Below the pieces are notes generated by a model. That model ran no database searches and was not told the origin of the DNA. It was given only the letters and a program-made list of their open reading frames with translations. From Cenococcum geophilum 1.58 (Eukaryota > Ascomycota > Dothideomycetes > Gloniales > Gloniaceae), in assembly GCA_001692895.1 (NCBI GenBank), contig KV748213.1:1302001-1366000 (forward strand): DNA of 64,000 nucleotides, in the 5' to 3' direction. A program made the translations under genes and the position numbers. Of the stretch, positions 1-11,929 are shown piece by piece. Positions within the stretch are counted from its first letter, which is position 1; every line of letters starts with the position of its first letter.

Positions 1-850
1 ATATCCGAACTCTAATAACTAAGTAAAGGATAGAGTTTACTTAAGAGATAATATATAAGCTAGGTCAAGTTATAAAATCTTTTTACTACCCTTTTATTAC
101 TTACGGTATATAAGCAGACTACACCTTTATACGTAATCCTATCTTTAAGGCCCTAATACCGCCGCATTACTAATACGCCTCGCGGCTGCGCTATAGTAAC
201 TCCTATTATACCGAACTAGAGAAGGGTTTATATAATACGTGCCCTTGCTATCCCTAGAGGCGCAGCACCTAAGGTAGACCATTACGTGTAAGTATTATAT
301 TAGGCAGCGTATATCTGCATCCCTTAACCTAGAATATCTATACCTTAAGAAAGAAGGTTATATAACCTTTGGCTTAAATGACCTAAAGTAACTTTTACGG
401 CCAAGACTTATAAGTTAGCTAAGTAGAACTATATATAAAGATGCCACTATTATAAAGAGAACGGAAGCTGGCAAAAGGCCTTAAAGCCTTAGCGATTTAG
501 GATATACCTTATACGGTATAATAGACGGCGGTAAAAGCGGTTAATTGGCTTATACTAGGAGCCCTAAAGACTTTACTATACGGATAAACGGTATAAAGCG
601 TTTTATCTAGGCTTAGAAGCTACTAAAGCTAGTTTATCTTTTATAATTAGATTAGGGGCTTAGTAATACAGAGTAGAAATCCTTAGTTAAGAACGTCCTT
701 AGAGATACTACCCTATCTTTAAGCGGAAACCCACGTTATACAGGATAGTAAGGAGTGGTATTTAAACCCTAGCGTTCGCACTTCTTGAATAAACTTATCT
801 CCCTTCTTAAATAACCCTACCTCCTTTTAAACAAACCTGCCGCACATCTT
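1..850. other. RIP-degraded DNA without an assignable gene
   Basis: AT-rich sequence full of TAA/TAG in all frames. Short stretches (for example near 400-480 and 520-760, plus strand) read like remnants of a protein if stops are ignored, but I cannot assign a family. The motif TAATAACTAAG near position 12 recurs near 2507, so the window could begin just inside an LTR-type repeat, but this is weak. Confidence 0.4.
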
Positions 851-854
851 AGTA

Positions 855-2170
855 ATAGATTATTCTAACTTTAAATATCCTCCTAAGCATTTCACTATCT
901 CTAAAGCCACTTATTTAAGGTTAGCATAGGCAGATTCTATACTTAATTCTGCTAGTCCTATTCCTCCTAGGTTTAAAGATACTTTTATAAAATTTAAAGC
1001 TGACGAAACTCTAAGCAGAGAGACTTACGCAATTCCTATAATATTTACTACGAACGGCCTAGCGGCTATAGAGCTTACAAACAAGTCCTATATATCCCAC
1101 CTAAAGTATTTCTTAATTAGTAGTAGGTAAGGCTTAGCTATAACCAATTCCCTTAACCCTAAACCTTTTATTAACAAAATTATGCCAGAAGACTTTTAAG
1201 CCTATAATACCCGATTTAAATAGATCTTCTGCTACTCTAGCTACTTCTTTAAAACGGTAAATACTTCCGTAATAGTGGTTAACCAAATAATAGAGGAATT
1301 TAAAGGGTATATACCTACGGAAGACTCTAGCTCTAAAAACACGACCGAGCTATATACTTATATTAATACTATAGAAGTTCACTTTAACGAAGGTAATATA
1401 ACGCACGCCCTTTTATATTAGCCCTAATAAATACTAATTAAAGCCTATAAAAGAGGAGTAGATAGATATAGAAGATTATAAGCCGCTAGCTAAACTTACC
1501 TAGTAGTAATACCCAGATTTAGAGCAAATCCTTAGGAACGATTATTAAGATTTATTTAGATCTTCTAAAGGTATACTAAAATATAAGAAAAGGCAAAAAG
1601 AGAATACTATATATATACTAACAATTATATAGATTACCCAATCCTTATTAAAGAGGGCTTTAACGCTCCTATCCTTTTTACGGAATCCCCTATACGCTAG
1701 AAGTCTCCTATACGCCAAAAGTCTCCTAAAAAGGCAAAGAAAACTACTACTTTAGATAAAGCCGGGCGATTATAATATAGTAATTAGCTTAATCTAGAAG
1801 CTTTAAGGCCTAAGATATAGTTAGAATAAAAGGAAGTATAAGTAGGCTAGATTTAAATAGAAGAGATTTTCTATAAATAAGGATGCTAAGTTTTACCAAA
1901 AAGCTTATAAAAGTTTAAGAAGACTTTAGGAGAAGGGTTAAAAACTATATACTCTTTTAAGGATTCTAGGCTTTATAGATAGCAACTTATAAAGCTCTAA
2001 AATAGTATACTATAAAGGTTACCTAAGAGTAATAAAATAATTAGGAGGGCTACCTATAAGTATAGAAAGCTGCTATATTGCCTAGCTAAGCATAAAAGTG
2101 TACTTTATTTAAGAGAGATGTAGAATAGATTAAAGTTTAATTACCCTATATCCTCGCTAAAAAGGTAGTA
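855..2170 (+). pseudogene. Decayed coding region of unknown function (possibly gag-like)
   Basis: One plus-strand frame reads coherently for about 300 codons from about 860 to 1800 if TAG/TAA are taken as mutated Gln or Trp codons, and a basic, Lys/Leu-rich stretch follows to about 2170. The middle contains a Ser/Pro/Lys-rich segment with the repeated phrase SPIR-KSP near 1685-1730. No catalytic motif, zinc knuckle or membrane segment is visible. Its size and composition would fit a retrotransposon gag-type protein, but no protease, integrase or reverse transcriptase follows it. I do not recognise the family. The Gln-to-stop pattern is the RIP pattern seen across the window. Confidence 0.35.
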
Positions 2171-3387
2171 ATAGCTATTACAAGGTGGCATTTAGGTGGC
2201 CTTTAGGTCTTTATATTTACCTAAACAGCCTACTAAACTAAATTTACCGATTATATAATAATAAACATATAGTGTAAGCAGTCTCCATTAATAGCAAGCC
2301 AATTCGAGTTAATACCGTCGGCTAAGAGTCGATATTTAAATATTCCAGTCTCCTTATATATACCCTAAATTGGACCATTTTTATAATCTTCTATAATATA
2401 TCCGTAATAAATCGGAGGTACTCTCGTCTAGCTCTCTAGTTAGGAGGCTGCGATAATATAACTATACTTTTATCTTTAACTTCAACTTACTAATATCCTA
2501 ATAACTAAGCGAGTTACGGACTAGCTGACCTATCGCTGCTAAGTAGACAGTATAAAGGTGGCAAGCTTATTAAGCTAGCTTTAAGTAAGTCTCTAACTTC
2601 GCGTAAGTAATAAAGAGATATTCTTAATATAGAACTAAATAGCAATAAAACATTACCTAGCTATAACGTATAAAATAACGAGCTAAGGAAATCCTAATTA
2701 ACGCCTTAATTCTTACTAAATACCAAAAGAACGCGATTGCGAAAATCTTTCCTTTTAAGAAATTTCTTATTCCTTATACCTCATGGGAGCTCTCTATATA
2801 GTGTAATTTACCTTTCTCTTACGTAACCTCCCTAATAGCTCTTTTAATCGACCCTCTAATACCCTCTTAGCTATCTCTATTATAATATCTTTAAGTAATT
2901 TATATATTTTAGCATAACAATAAAGGAAATAAGGATTCTCAGTATAGTATATTATAAGTCTCTCTTATAGTATATCCACAGCTAAAACCTAGGTAAAATA
3001 CTAGTATATTACTATAATAGGGCCGAACGTAAATACAATTAATTTATAACTAGGGCTTTAGAGATATCTCTAGTCCTCTATTATATAATAAGTAGGCAAC
3101 TATAAAACGGGATACTTTAGTTATCCGCGTGAAATCATAGTATTTAAAATTATTAATACTTTAAATAGGGGAGATGTAACTCTAAAAAGGTTATAAGACT
3201 AGCTAAGCCATTCTCTACTTATCTATTAGTATTACTAAATAAATATAGGGGTTTTATAAATATACTTAGAGTTACCGGCAAAACATAATTAGAAACCGCG
3301 ACTATATCCACCGGTTAAAGTGAGTCCAACTTAACCTTTCCATAGTCTTTTATTATAGTCGTTTAAGAAATATCGGGAACTCGCTTA
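2171..3387. other. Non-coding or unrecognisable stretch with one LTR-like start
   Basis: No protein can be read here. A segment starting TGTAAGCAGTCTCC at about 2272 and running to about 2515 has the look of an LTR (TG start, TATA-like run) and follows the decayed coding region. No second copy or target duplication is visible within the window, so it is not called as a mobile element. Confidence 0.3.
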
Positions 3388-3462
3388 GGACGCGAAAGAG
3401 CCGCATCGCCCCCTACTAAAATTTGTATAAGGGGCAATTCTTTTAATTTTAACCACTACAAT
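3388..3462 (+). repeat. Left terminal inverted repeat of the Tc1/mariner element
   Basis: It matches the reverse complement of 18813-18887 with mostly transition differences. The shared core includes the run AGGGGCAATTCTTTT upstream of the transposase start. Confidence 0.88.
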
Positions 3463-3640
3463 TAAAGTTATTATGGGCCGCCGCCTTTTAGATAAAGTTG
3501 TTTATAGAATTAGGATTTGTATTAAAGCTAGTAAGGCGGTACTAGCTATTACAAAGGCTGTAAAGGTGGGCAAGAAGACGATTTATAAGATGCAATTAAA
3601 CCTTAATATTTGGGGCGAACCGTACGCTCCTCTTTTCAGC

Positions 3641-3930
3641 TAGGTAGGTATCACAAATAACATAAGCTAGCTGGTAGGTAGAAGACACAGAATTATACAA
3701 GTAATCTGTTTTATTTAAGGTGGCTCTAAGGCCCCTAATATATATAAGAGAATTGATCCCCTACAGGGGTCCCTAGGGAGTAATAATACAGGTTAAAACT
3801 GAGGTCAAACAGCACCCGTCGCACCTCTGCAGTAAAGCTACCTCCGTGGCCAACACCTCTTACTATTATCCTTGGGCGACCAAAAGCTCTACTACCTTAC
3901 CAAGAAATGGTAATATATTACATTATAGTG
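3641..3930. mobile_element. Probable solo LTR inside the mariner transposase
   Basis: The mariner reading breaks after the APLFS residues near 3640 and resumes near 3932. The intervening segment begins (T)ATCACAAATAAC at 3649, like a RIP-altered TGTCAC LTR start. It is less AT-rich than its surroundings, has a TATA-like run at about 3740, and ends near ATATTACA at 3922. I could not find a clean 5-bp target duplication, so exact ends and class are uncertain. Confidence 0.4.
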
Positions 3931-5707
3931 TTAAGCTTTTTACTAACTAGTTTTATAGAGGCTTCTTAACTTTCTTAAAGATTAGCCGACTGGAGAGTCT
4001 CCGGGCATAATCATCCTATATAACCGTAATTACTTAGCAATTAGTAAGCCCGCACAGACCACTATCGCTAACTTAAACTCCGATTTAAATAATAAAGCAC
4101 TATTTACACGTGTAATACTCTAATATTTGGCCGTCTATTTCAATAAGGTCCTTTCCCTTTTTATTACCACGCGTGCGCTTGGCCTTAGGGGACCTAATAG
4201 TAAGTACGCTAGCCTTATAAGCCTTATACATGTCTACAGAAGCTCCCTATCGCTATCGCTTTAATTTTAATAAAATACCAACCTCTTTTCGCTTAGGATT
4301 AACAACCTCTTTTAGCTTAGGACTATTAGGATCCTTATTAGTATTACTTAAGATTAATATAAAATTACTACAAGCTAATTAAGTATAGGTCCTTTAAGCT
4401 CTAGTACGCGCCGCTCTACTAGATTGATAGAGTAGGAGAGGTAGCGGCTTTTAATAATTGTTAGGTGCTAAATGGGTCACAATAGGCTCCTTCTCACTAA
4501 TATTTTAGTGAGGGTCGTCTAATATAGTACCGTAGAGTACTTCCACGTTATTAAGCCACGAGTCATCGTCCTCTACTTCTAAAATAACCACCTTATCCTT
4601 TAACTCCCCTAAAACTTCGTTATATAGCACCGACGGTTTGTTAAACAGTTGCTACTTATCCTCCTTAATACCCATATATACTTCGTCGGCTAGCTCTTTA
4701 TTTTGGATTAGAAATTGGCTAAGATCTATACCGCTGCTTAGTACCTACTCCTTCTACTTCTAGGCCTCCTCCTACCTTTCCTTTTAGAGCTTTTATACAG
4801 CGACGTTGGCAGCATATTTAGCAATCTTAGCACTTGTTTTACCCCGCTAATTAGCCTTACCGTACTTCTTTTTAAGTGGTGGCTGCCAGCGAGCCTTTAG
4901 AGGAACCTTAAATAGAGCGCCCTTAGGTAGCGATTAAAGCTCTACCTGTTTAGTTAAAATAGTTATTTAAGTCACCTTAAAGTCTTTAAATTTATTAGCA
5001 AGCTCGCCTATTTCTTTAGTAGGGAGGTCCTTAATAATATTAAGAAGGCAGAGAACTAATAGCCTAATCCTAGTAAGAGCTTCCAAGTGCCCTAGTAGAG
5101 GGTTACCCTAAAACGCTATATCCTTAATATATCGCGGCTGCCAATCCAAAGCAGTGATTAGCTTTATTATAATATACTAGCAAGGGTAGATTAAAGCCGG
5201 CGATATAGGAAGCCTTTATATTAAGCACCAAATAAGCATATAACAATAGGGGAGGCCGTATTGGTAGGGGTCCTTATAGTTACAGTCGTCCTACTTCTAC
5301 TTCTAATCGGCCCACTCCTGCTTTTCCTTATTTGTTAAAGCTCTTACGCTACGCATAGAGTTAAAAATTCACTTAAGCGCGTAGTGTGTTACTACACCGT
5401 TAATCTATATAAAGTGGTGTAAAAGAGATCTAGGGTAATAGTTCGGGGGAGGGACGTTTTAGACGTATATTTGGATTTGATTAACTCCTAGCACAGTATT
5501 AAAATCCACCTCTTTAGCTTAATTATAGTATCCTTAAGGCTTAATTAATAATTAGTAAAGCATTTCAATCCTCTATTAATACCCTTGCCTTATTAGCTTG
5601 CCGCTATACCTAAATTTAGAAGGTATTTAGTGAGGGAGTAAGCGGTTAAGGAAAAGTCGACGTTAAAATAAGGGTTTTAAGCCGGGGAACAGAATATCGC
5701 CACAAGA

Positions 5708-5759
5708 TATTTGGATAAGCTTTACTATAGGCCGGCCTATAGTAAAGCTTATCTAAATA
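5708..5759. repeat. 52-bp near-perfect palindrome inside the MULE gene
   Basis: Arms of about 23 bp (core GATAAGCTTTACTATAG) meet at GCCGGC with no spacer. Within the transposase reading this would be an unusual self-complementary segment. It could be a small foldback insertion or a duplication artefact. Confidence 0.75.
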
Positions 5760-6035
5760 CCCTATAGTAATCTACTAATAAGGCGGCCGCAAGGCCCTTA
5801 CTAAAATTGGCGATAATAACTTTAGGTGGCCGTTTCCAAAGTTTCTATTAAGCAGACTCTAGTAAAAAGGTCCAATCTAACTAAGACTTACTCTTAATAA
5901 ACAACTGCATTGCTGGAAAAGGGGACTATATATTAATAACGCCAGTAATAATAGCCAATAAAAGCTTAAATTAATTGGTATTAAATATAGCATCTATTTA
6001 GTAGCTAAAGTCGGTAATAAACCTTTGCGCTAAAT

Positions 6036-7158
6036 CAGTGTGGCCAACAGTCAGCGTTCAGCGAGCGAAGACGTCTTCCGCTGACTGACTGCGGCTAATC
6101 AGGTCGCTCGCTGGACGCTCGCTGGGAAAGTATATACGCTGACTGCAAAGCTGTCAGCGCGCTGATCCTAATTAGGTAATTTATATAGATTTAGTAGAGT
6201 TATAGAGTTAAATTCTAGATTTTTAGTAGCACCTCTATATATATATTAATATTAATATTATTTAATCTTAGATATACCTTAATTAACCTATTAGTAGGTA
6301 GGGTAGGTAGATATTTACAGGAGCTTTCTACGACCACGTAATAGTCTCGCTAGTATATAGATTTGTTCTTAGCAACAACCCCACCTTACAGAGTCTCTAT
6401 ATATACTACTATATACCTATATTCCTATATAATATAACCTTAAATAATATTTAAATTAAATTAGTACGCTACGGAGGCTTTAAAGAAGTAGGCATTATAC
6501 TAATAATAATAATAAGGATTTAAACTAGATAGTTAAATAGGCTATATAAGCTCTAATTTAAAGTTAGACTTTATTTAAAGGTAAGCTTTAATAAACTTAC
6601 TTATCCTATTTTACTTATTTAAATTAGCTACAAATTCTTAAATAATAAATTAAATAAAAAAAATCTAATTTTTATTTTTATATTATATAAGTTATTTATA
6701 AAGGTTTTTTAATTATATATTTTTTAAAACTATAGCTTTAACATTTAATAAAGTATATTATAATTTTTATATTAATAGCTANTATAGNTATTAAGTTATA
6801 AGTAGTATATTTTAGTAAGGAAAACCNTATANAAGCNGTTGGCGTATATATTTACCTATTAACCTAGTGCCAATTACTACTATATTAGGGTTAGATTAGG
6901 GTGCTTATAACTTAACTACTATATATATAGTCTTATTTTCTTTATAGATTAATCTATATATAAATCCATTCGATATTACCTTTAAAGGCTTTAAACACTA
7001 CCAAATTGATCCTTCCTTACCACCCATGCAGCGAGCTGTCAGCGCGCTGCATAAATGTACGCTAACTAACTGTTATAACTATGTACACTAACTGACTGCT
7101 TACATCAGCAGCTCGCTGTCAGCGACGCTGCTAGCGACGCTGACTGTTAGCTACACTG
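6036..7158. mobile_element. Non-autonomous hAT-type element (1.12 kb)
   Basis: The inverted ends CAGTGTGGCCAACAGTCAGC and CAGTGTAGCTAACAGTCAGC (reverse complement) fit the hAT pattern. The 8-bp target duplication CGCTAAAT is perfect (6028-6035 and 7159-7166). About 140 bp at each end is unusually GC-rich, with many CAGCG/CGCTG repeats, while the interior (about 6180-7010) is strongly AT-rich and non-coding. Five ambiguous bases lie at about 6782-6837. It interrupts the MULE transposase, so it is younger than the MULE. Confidence 0.9.
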
Positions 7159-9100
7159 CGCTAAATCTACCTAGATAGGAAGCTAGAATATAAGCTGCTA
7201 GAAACTCCGGGCAATTAGACAACCTAATTCTAGATTAATTATATAGGTATATTAAGACCAGTACTTAAATCTATGCTAGTAGAGAAGCAGCTTAAGCGCG
7301 CCGAGCGCTCGCGGCTGGCCCTCAGCTCTACTAGGAAGGCCGCTTAGCGATCGCGTTAAGCTATAGTATTTCTTCTTGCTTATATATAACTCCCAGGCAG
7401 AAAGTTGACGCTATATAGTAAGATAGGTCTCTTAAGTTGCCCTAAGAGCGTAGGCTTTTACAGCTACCTCTTTAGCCTCTAGTAGTTAATCCTAGTAGCC
7501 AATATAAGCAAGGGGATTCGCAATAAAGTTATGTTTTAGAGCCTCTAAAGCATCTAGATTAGAGTGCTTAGCACGCGTAATAGTCGCCACCTATTTTTTA
7601 ATATCACTAATATAGCTAGGAAGCTTCTTTTAGGCTACCCAAATACACCAGCCGCAGTTCTTTTAGTATACCTTAGTGGCCTCTTTCTGCCGGTTACTAT
7701 TCTTACCGTAAAAGTCGTCTAACTTGCGGTAGTTCCGGGTATACTTACTATAGTATTTATAGCCAAAGATACAGTGCGGTTATAGAGCGGTTTTATTACC
7801 TAAGGATAGTGTAATAATAAAGAAGCCTTTGCTAAAGGCGCAGTCCTAGTATTAATTAAACGCGGCGTTAGAATCCTTAAAGGTCTCGCTATTGTATAGC
7901 TCTAGAAGGTAGTAGGCGGGCATAGAGTTAACTACCCTTTTTACTACTAGAGCTAGGTCCGGGTGCAAATAGTAATTTAGCTGCCACTTTAGACGTTAGA
8001 TCTTAACTTCTAGTAACGGCGATTAAAGCTATAGCGGAAGAGGATTATTTATATCATATACCGAAGAAGCAGAAGTAGCACGATATTTATAACCGCTAGG
8101 GTTTAGAGTTCTAAGAGGGGGTAGAGGAGAGAACGACTCCTGCGCAGAGGCCTGCGCTAAGCTCTTTACACCTATATACTATAGCCGGCGAAGCTAAAAT
8201 AGAGTTAACGGAGCCTAAGAAACCTTATGCTAAGTATCTAGAGCAACCTAGTAAGGGGGGGGTAGGGTATTAAGGACTTTAATAGGGTTGCTCTAGCGAT
8301 TACTAGGTTTTCGTACTGGAGCAGTAGAGGTAGTATAGGTAGTATAGGTAGTAGGACAACGCTGCAGGAGCTTATTAAGGTTAGGAAGAGTCGAATCGAT
8401 ATTAAATAAAGAGCTATCGGTTATACTATATAGTAGGAAGTTAATATAGGCTTTATAAGGTGTAGATTTAGAGCGACTTTATAGTGGAAAACTTTTAGAA
8501 ACTTGCTATTAAAGTTGTCTGACTTTAGCGTTATATCTTAAACCTAGCATTAAAGTTTACTTTATAAGCTGTTTAGGGCTTTTAGTTTATATAATAAGCT
8601 ATTAATTCCGCGCCCTAAACTAGTTTATTTACTACCTAGTTGCATAGATATTTTATGGTGTAAGTTGCGGTAAGGACATGCTTTTTTAAAGTTCTTCCGC
8701 ACCCCAATAGCTTACCTTAGTGGACTCAGACTAAGAAATCGGTTGCGCTGGCGCGCTAAACTCCTTCGGATATTTGATCGATTTCTTAGTCTAAGAGACT
8801 TTGGCGAGATTTGTAGGAAAACCTAAACACGGTTTATATGAGACGACCTTATTAACTTTAACGAAATTGATTTACCCTCCCACAATACTTATTGATATAA
8901 GAATTACACCAAATTATAGAGAAAAGCCTACTCTATAAAGCTATGAGATCCTTAGTTCCTTATACACGCGCGATATTAAAAGGAACTCGTCGCCGTAGAG
9001 GCTCTAATTCCACCTCTATACTGCCGAGCCGCTCAGTAAACACTAACGTTAAACCCTTATACCTATGCCGCCAGCCCTTTACGTAGAGCTGTAGAGCTTT

Positions 9101-9340
9101 ATAAGAGCTCTATAGAACGAAGCTTAGGGGGAGACCTGCACAGAGCTCTACTAAAGCTCTGTAAAAGCTCTGTATGAAGCTCCGCTCAAAGCTTTGCTCA
9201 AAGCTCTGCCCGAAGCTCTACTCGAAGCTCTGCTTAAAGCTCTACTTAAAGCTCTGCTTAAAGCTCTACTTGAAGCTCTGCTTAAAGCTCCGCTTAAAGC
9301 TCTGCTCGAAGCTCTACTTAAAGCCCCTATTATCAATTCT
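9101..9340 (+). repeat. 12-bp tandem repeat array (AAAGCTCTRYWT type), first block
   Basis: Degenerate tandem copies of a 12-bp unit built on AAAGCTCT. Because 12 is a multiple of 3, every frame gives a repetitive pseudo-protein (KLCLKLYL, ALSRALSR), so open frames here are not genes. Confidence 0.9.
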
Positions 9341-9587
9341 TATTACCAAATACTAATTAAGTAGCGTTGTCGACAGTAGCAATTACAAATCGTAGTCGTC
9401 AGCTCTATCGTTATACTAGGAAGGTTCTATAATCGCCTATACAAACGCCCGTACAAACGCCCGTATAAACGCCCATATAATTAATTAATCAATTGCCTAT
9501 ACAATCGTCTCTATAAACATCTCTGCAATTGATCGCCCGTACGAACGTCTACACGTCTATATATCTACACGTCTGTACGCCTGCACG

Positions 9588-9935
9588 TGGCTCTGTATAA
9601 AGCTCTGTATAAAGCTTTACGCGAAGCTTTACATAAAGCTCTGCACGAAGCTCTACACAAAGCTCTGTATAAAGCTCTATACGAAGCTCTATATAAAGCT
9701 CTGTATAAAGCTCTGCACAAAGCTTTATACGAAGCTCTGTATGAAGCTCTGCATAAAGCTTTACACAAAGCTCTGTATAAAGATCTGTATTAAGCTCTAT
9801 ACGAAGCTCCGTACAAAGCTCTATAAAAGCTCTACTTAAAGCTCTACTTAAAGCTCTGCTTAAAGCTCTGCATAAAGCTCTATATAAAGCTCTACTAAGG
9901 CTCTACATAAGGCTCTGCCCAAAGCTTACCCTTTA
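9588..9935 (+). repeat. 12-bp tandem repeat array, second block
   Basis: About 28 further copies of the same unit (AAAGCTCTGTAT and variants). Between the two blocks lie shorter repeats such as ACAAACGCCCGTAT at about 9430-9560. Confidence 0.9.
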
Positions 9936-10929
9936 GTAGTAGCTCTGGGCCAAGGGAGGATATTTTTAAAGAAGGACCCAACTATAGCACCTACTAGGTG
10001 TTGCAATAGCTTTAAGTAGTAGATACCTATATATCTATATAGTTTTATCTATATTAATAAACTATTTAATAAGATATAATATATACTTAGGCTTTTAATA
10101 ATGCGTTTTTTAACTTTAACGAAATTAATATTAGGACTAAGTAATAGCCATATAATAAAATTTATACTATTTAGAAGCCCTAAGTCTTAAAAAAAAAGTA
10201 ATTATAGGGTTTAATAATAACGCGTTATGTGAATAAATAAATTAGATATCCGTAATCTCCGTTTTATGGATTTTACTTATACTTTTAATAAAACTCGCCA
10301 AACCCTCTTAGACGTGATTTTGCAATTCGGAAGACGGCGTAGGTTATTTTAATACTAGCTAAAAAATCGCGTCTAAGCTCGCTAAGGTAACCCAATAGCG
10401 GCCCGTGTAGGTGCATTAGTAAGCGCTTATTAATTACGGTTATATAGGAAAATTATTACCTCAGCGATCTTAGACGTGATTTTTTAGCTAGTGTTGGAAT
10501 AACCTACGCCGTCTTCTAAATTGCAAAATCACGTCTAAGAGGGTTTGGCGAGTTTTGTTAAAATTCTAAGTAAAATTTGTAAAATAGAGATTGCGGATAT
10601 CTAATTTATTTATTTATATAACGCGTTATTATTAAACCCCGTAGTTACTTTTTTTTTAAGACTTAGGGCTTCTAAATAGTATAAATTTTATTATACGGCT
10701 ACTACTTAGTCCTAATATTAATTTTGTTAAAGTTAAAAAACGCGTTATTAAAAGCCTAAGCATATATTATATTTTATTAAATAGTTTACTAATATAGATA
10801 AAACTATATAGATATATAGATATCTACTACTTAAAGCTATTACAACACCTAGTAGGTGCTATAGTTGGGTCCTTCCTTAAAAATATCCTCCCTTAGCCTA
10901 GAGTGCCTCTGCTACTACTAGGGGGTAAG

Positions 10930-11468
10930 CTTTAGGCAGTCTTGTATAAAGCCTTAACAGAGCCTTATATAGAGCCTTAGCAGAGCTTTATATAGAGCTT
11001 TGTATAGAGCTTTATATAGAGCTTTATATAGAGCTTCGTATAGAGCTTTATGTAGAGCTTTGTATAGAGCTTTATATAAAGCTTCGTGTAGAGCTTTGTG
11101 TAGAGCTTCGTGTAGAGCTTTATATAGAGCTTTATACAGAGCCTTATATAAAGCCACATTTAGGCGTGTAGACGTGTAGATATATAGACGTATAGATATG
11201 CAGACGTGCAGACGTTTATACGGGCGATTAATTATAGAGACGTTTGTAGAGACGTTTATATAGGCAATTAATCGATTAATTGTATGGGCGTTTATACGGG
11301 CGTTTGTATAAGCGATTGTAGAACCTTCCTAGTATATAAGTGCTGCGTATTAGTAGAGCTTTAGAGCTATATATAGGGCTTTAAGCAGAGCTTTAAGTAG
11401 GGCTTTGAGTAGAGGTTTAAGCAGAGCTTCGAGCAGATCTTCGAGCAGAGCTTAAGCGGAGCTTGTGC
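10930..11468 (-). repeat. 12-bp repeat array of copy 2, left of the copia insertion
   Basis: Reverse-oriented copies (AGAGCTTTATAT type) of the unit seen at 9101-9935, interrupted near 11160-11340 by the ACGTCTATAT/CGGGCGTTT class of short repeats. Open frames through it are repeat artefacts. Confidence 0.88.
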
Positions 11469-11651
11469 TGTCAGATAATCTATATTCTTGGTGGCGTAGG
11501 ACGTATACGAGTTACGTGTATTGTAAATATCTTTGTCTAAGCCTAGGGGCCCTAGGTTAATTAACTATCAAGCATCGAACAAGACACTATTAAGATTATC
11601 AATTAATCAACCCATTTTATTAATAAATAGCTCTATATGAGTTATCTGACA
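11469..11651 (+). repeat. 5' LTR of the copia element
   Basis: Compared with the 3' LTR I count about 20 differences, all transitions. Most place T in this copy against C in the other, so the 5' LTR took more C-to-T damage on this strand. Confidence 0.95.
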
Positions 11652-11666
11652 GTTATAAGCCCGGTC
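11652..11666 (+). promoter_or_regulatory. Primer binding site, half-tRNA-iMet type (probable)
   Basis: GTTATAAGCCCGG directly follows the 5' LTR. Apart from a G-to-A change it complements the anticodon-arm region of initiator Met tRNA, the internal-fragment priming known for Drosophila copia and Ty5. Confidence 0.55.
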
Positions 11667-11929
11667 CGCCGACACAAGAAGCTTTTCAGCTATTACTTAA
11701 TTATTTAAAGAAATTCTACCTTATCGTTAGACTCTGAAACCTCATTGTCACAAGACGACCCTGATTAAAATCCTACCTCAATTGTTACAGGACGAGATTC
11801 CACAAGATTCCACGAGATTCCACGAGACTCCACCTTAATCGTTAAAGGACAATCCTGATAATAAGGACGATCCTAATGATAAGGACGATCCTAACAACAA
11901 AATACCATCTTAATTCCTCCTTTGCCTAT

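Larger units (their letters stand above)
4100..8480 (-). pseudogene. MULE transposase, disrupted
   Basis: Read from high to low coordinates. An N-terminal low-complexity region (about 8480-8000) is followed by a FAR1-like DNA-binding region (about 7940-7500, with Cys residues in KNCGWCIWV and then HSNLDALEALKHNF). A hAT-type element interrupts it at 6036-7158. The MULE core is seen near 5770-5840 (PKVIIANFSKGLAAAL, where families have a V-I-x-TD-x-E-LA type motif), so catalytic Asp/Glu residues have changed. A SWIM zinc-finger remnant (CNYKDPYQYGLPYCYM) lies near 5285-5240, then a long Lys-rich tail ending at a stop near 4100. Stops fall at Gln/Trp positions. Homology is to Hop-type fungal MULEs by architecture; I cannot name the family. 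Confidence 0.75.
8712..10390 (+). mobile_element. Non-autonomous TIR element with 9-bp duplication, copy 1
   Basis: The ends are TTACCTTAG...AGAC and its complement ...GTCTAAGCTCGCTAAGGTAA. The target duplication CCCAATAGC is perfect and 9 bp long (8703-8711 and 10391-10399), suggesting a MULE-type mechanism, though the TIRs differ from those of the host MULE. Length is 1,679 bp. There is no coding potential. The interior is dominated by arrays of a 12-bp repeat (AAGCTCTGTATA type). It lies in inverted orientation to a second copy starting 65 bp downstream, making a palindrome of more than 3 kb before the copia insertion. Confidence 0.9.

Noticed and set aside
9151-9356. Overlapping open frames on both strands encoding ALSRALSR and KLCLKLYL repeats
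   Set aside because: They come from a 12-bp tandem repeat whose period is a multiple of three, so all frames stay open. No start context, domain or conservation supports a gene.
9565-9793. Open frames encoding ALYKALYK and RASYRALY repeats
   Set aside because: Same 12-bp array in the non-autonomous TIR element.
10954-11159. Minus-strand open frames of KALYKALY and KLYTKLYT type
   Set aside because: Mirror-image array in the inverted copy, so not genes.
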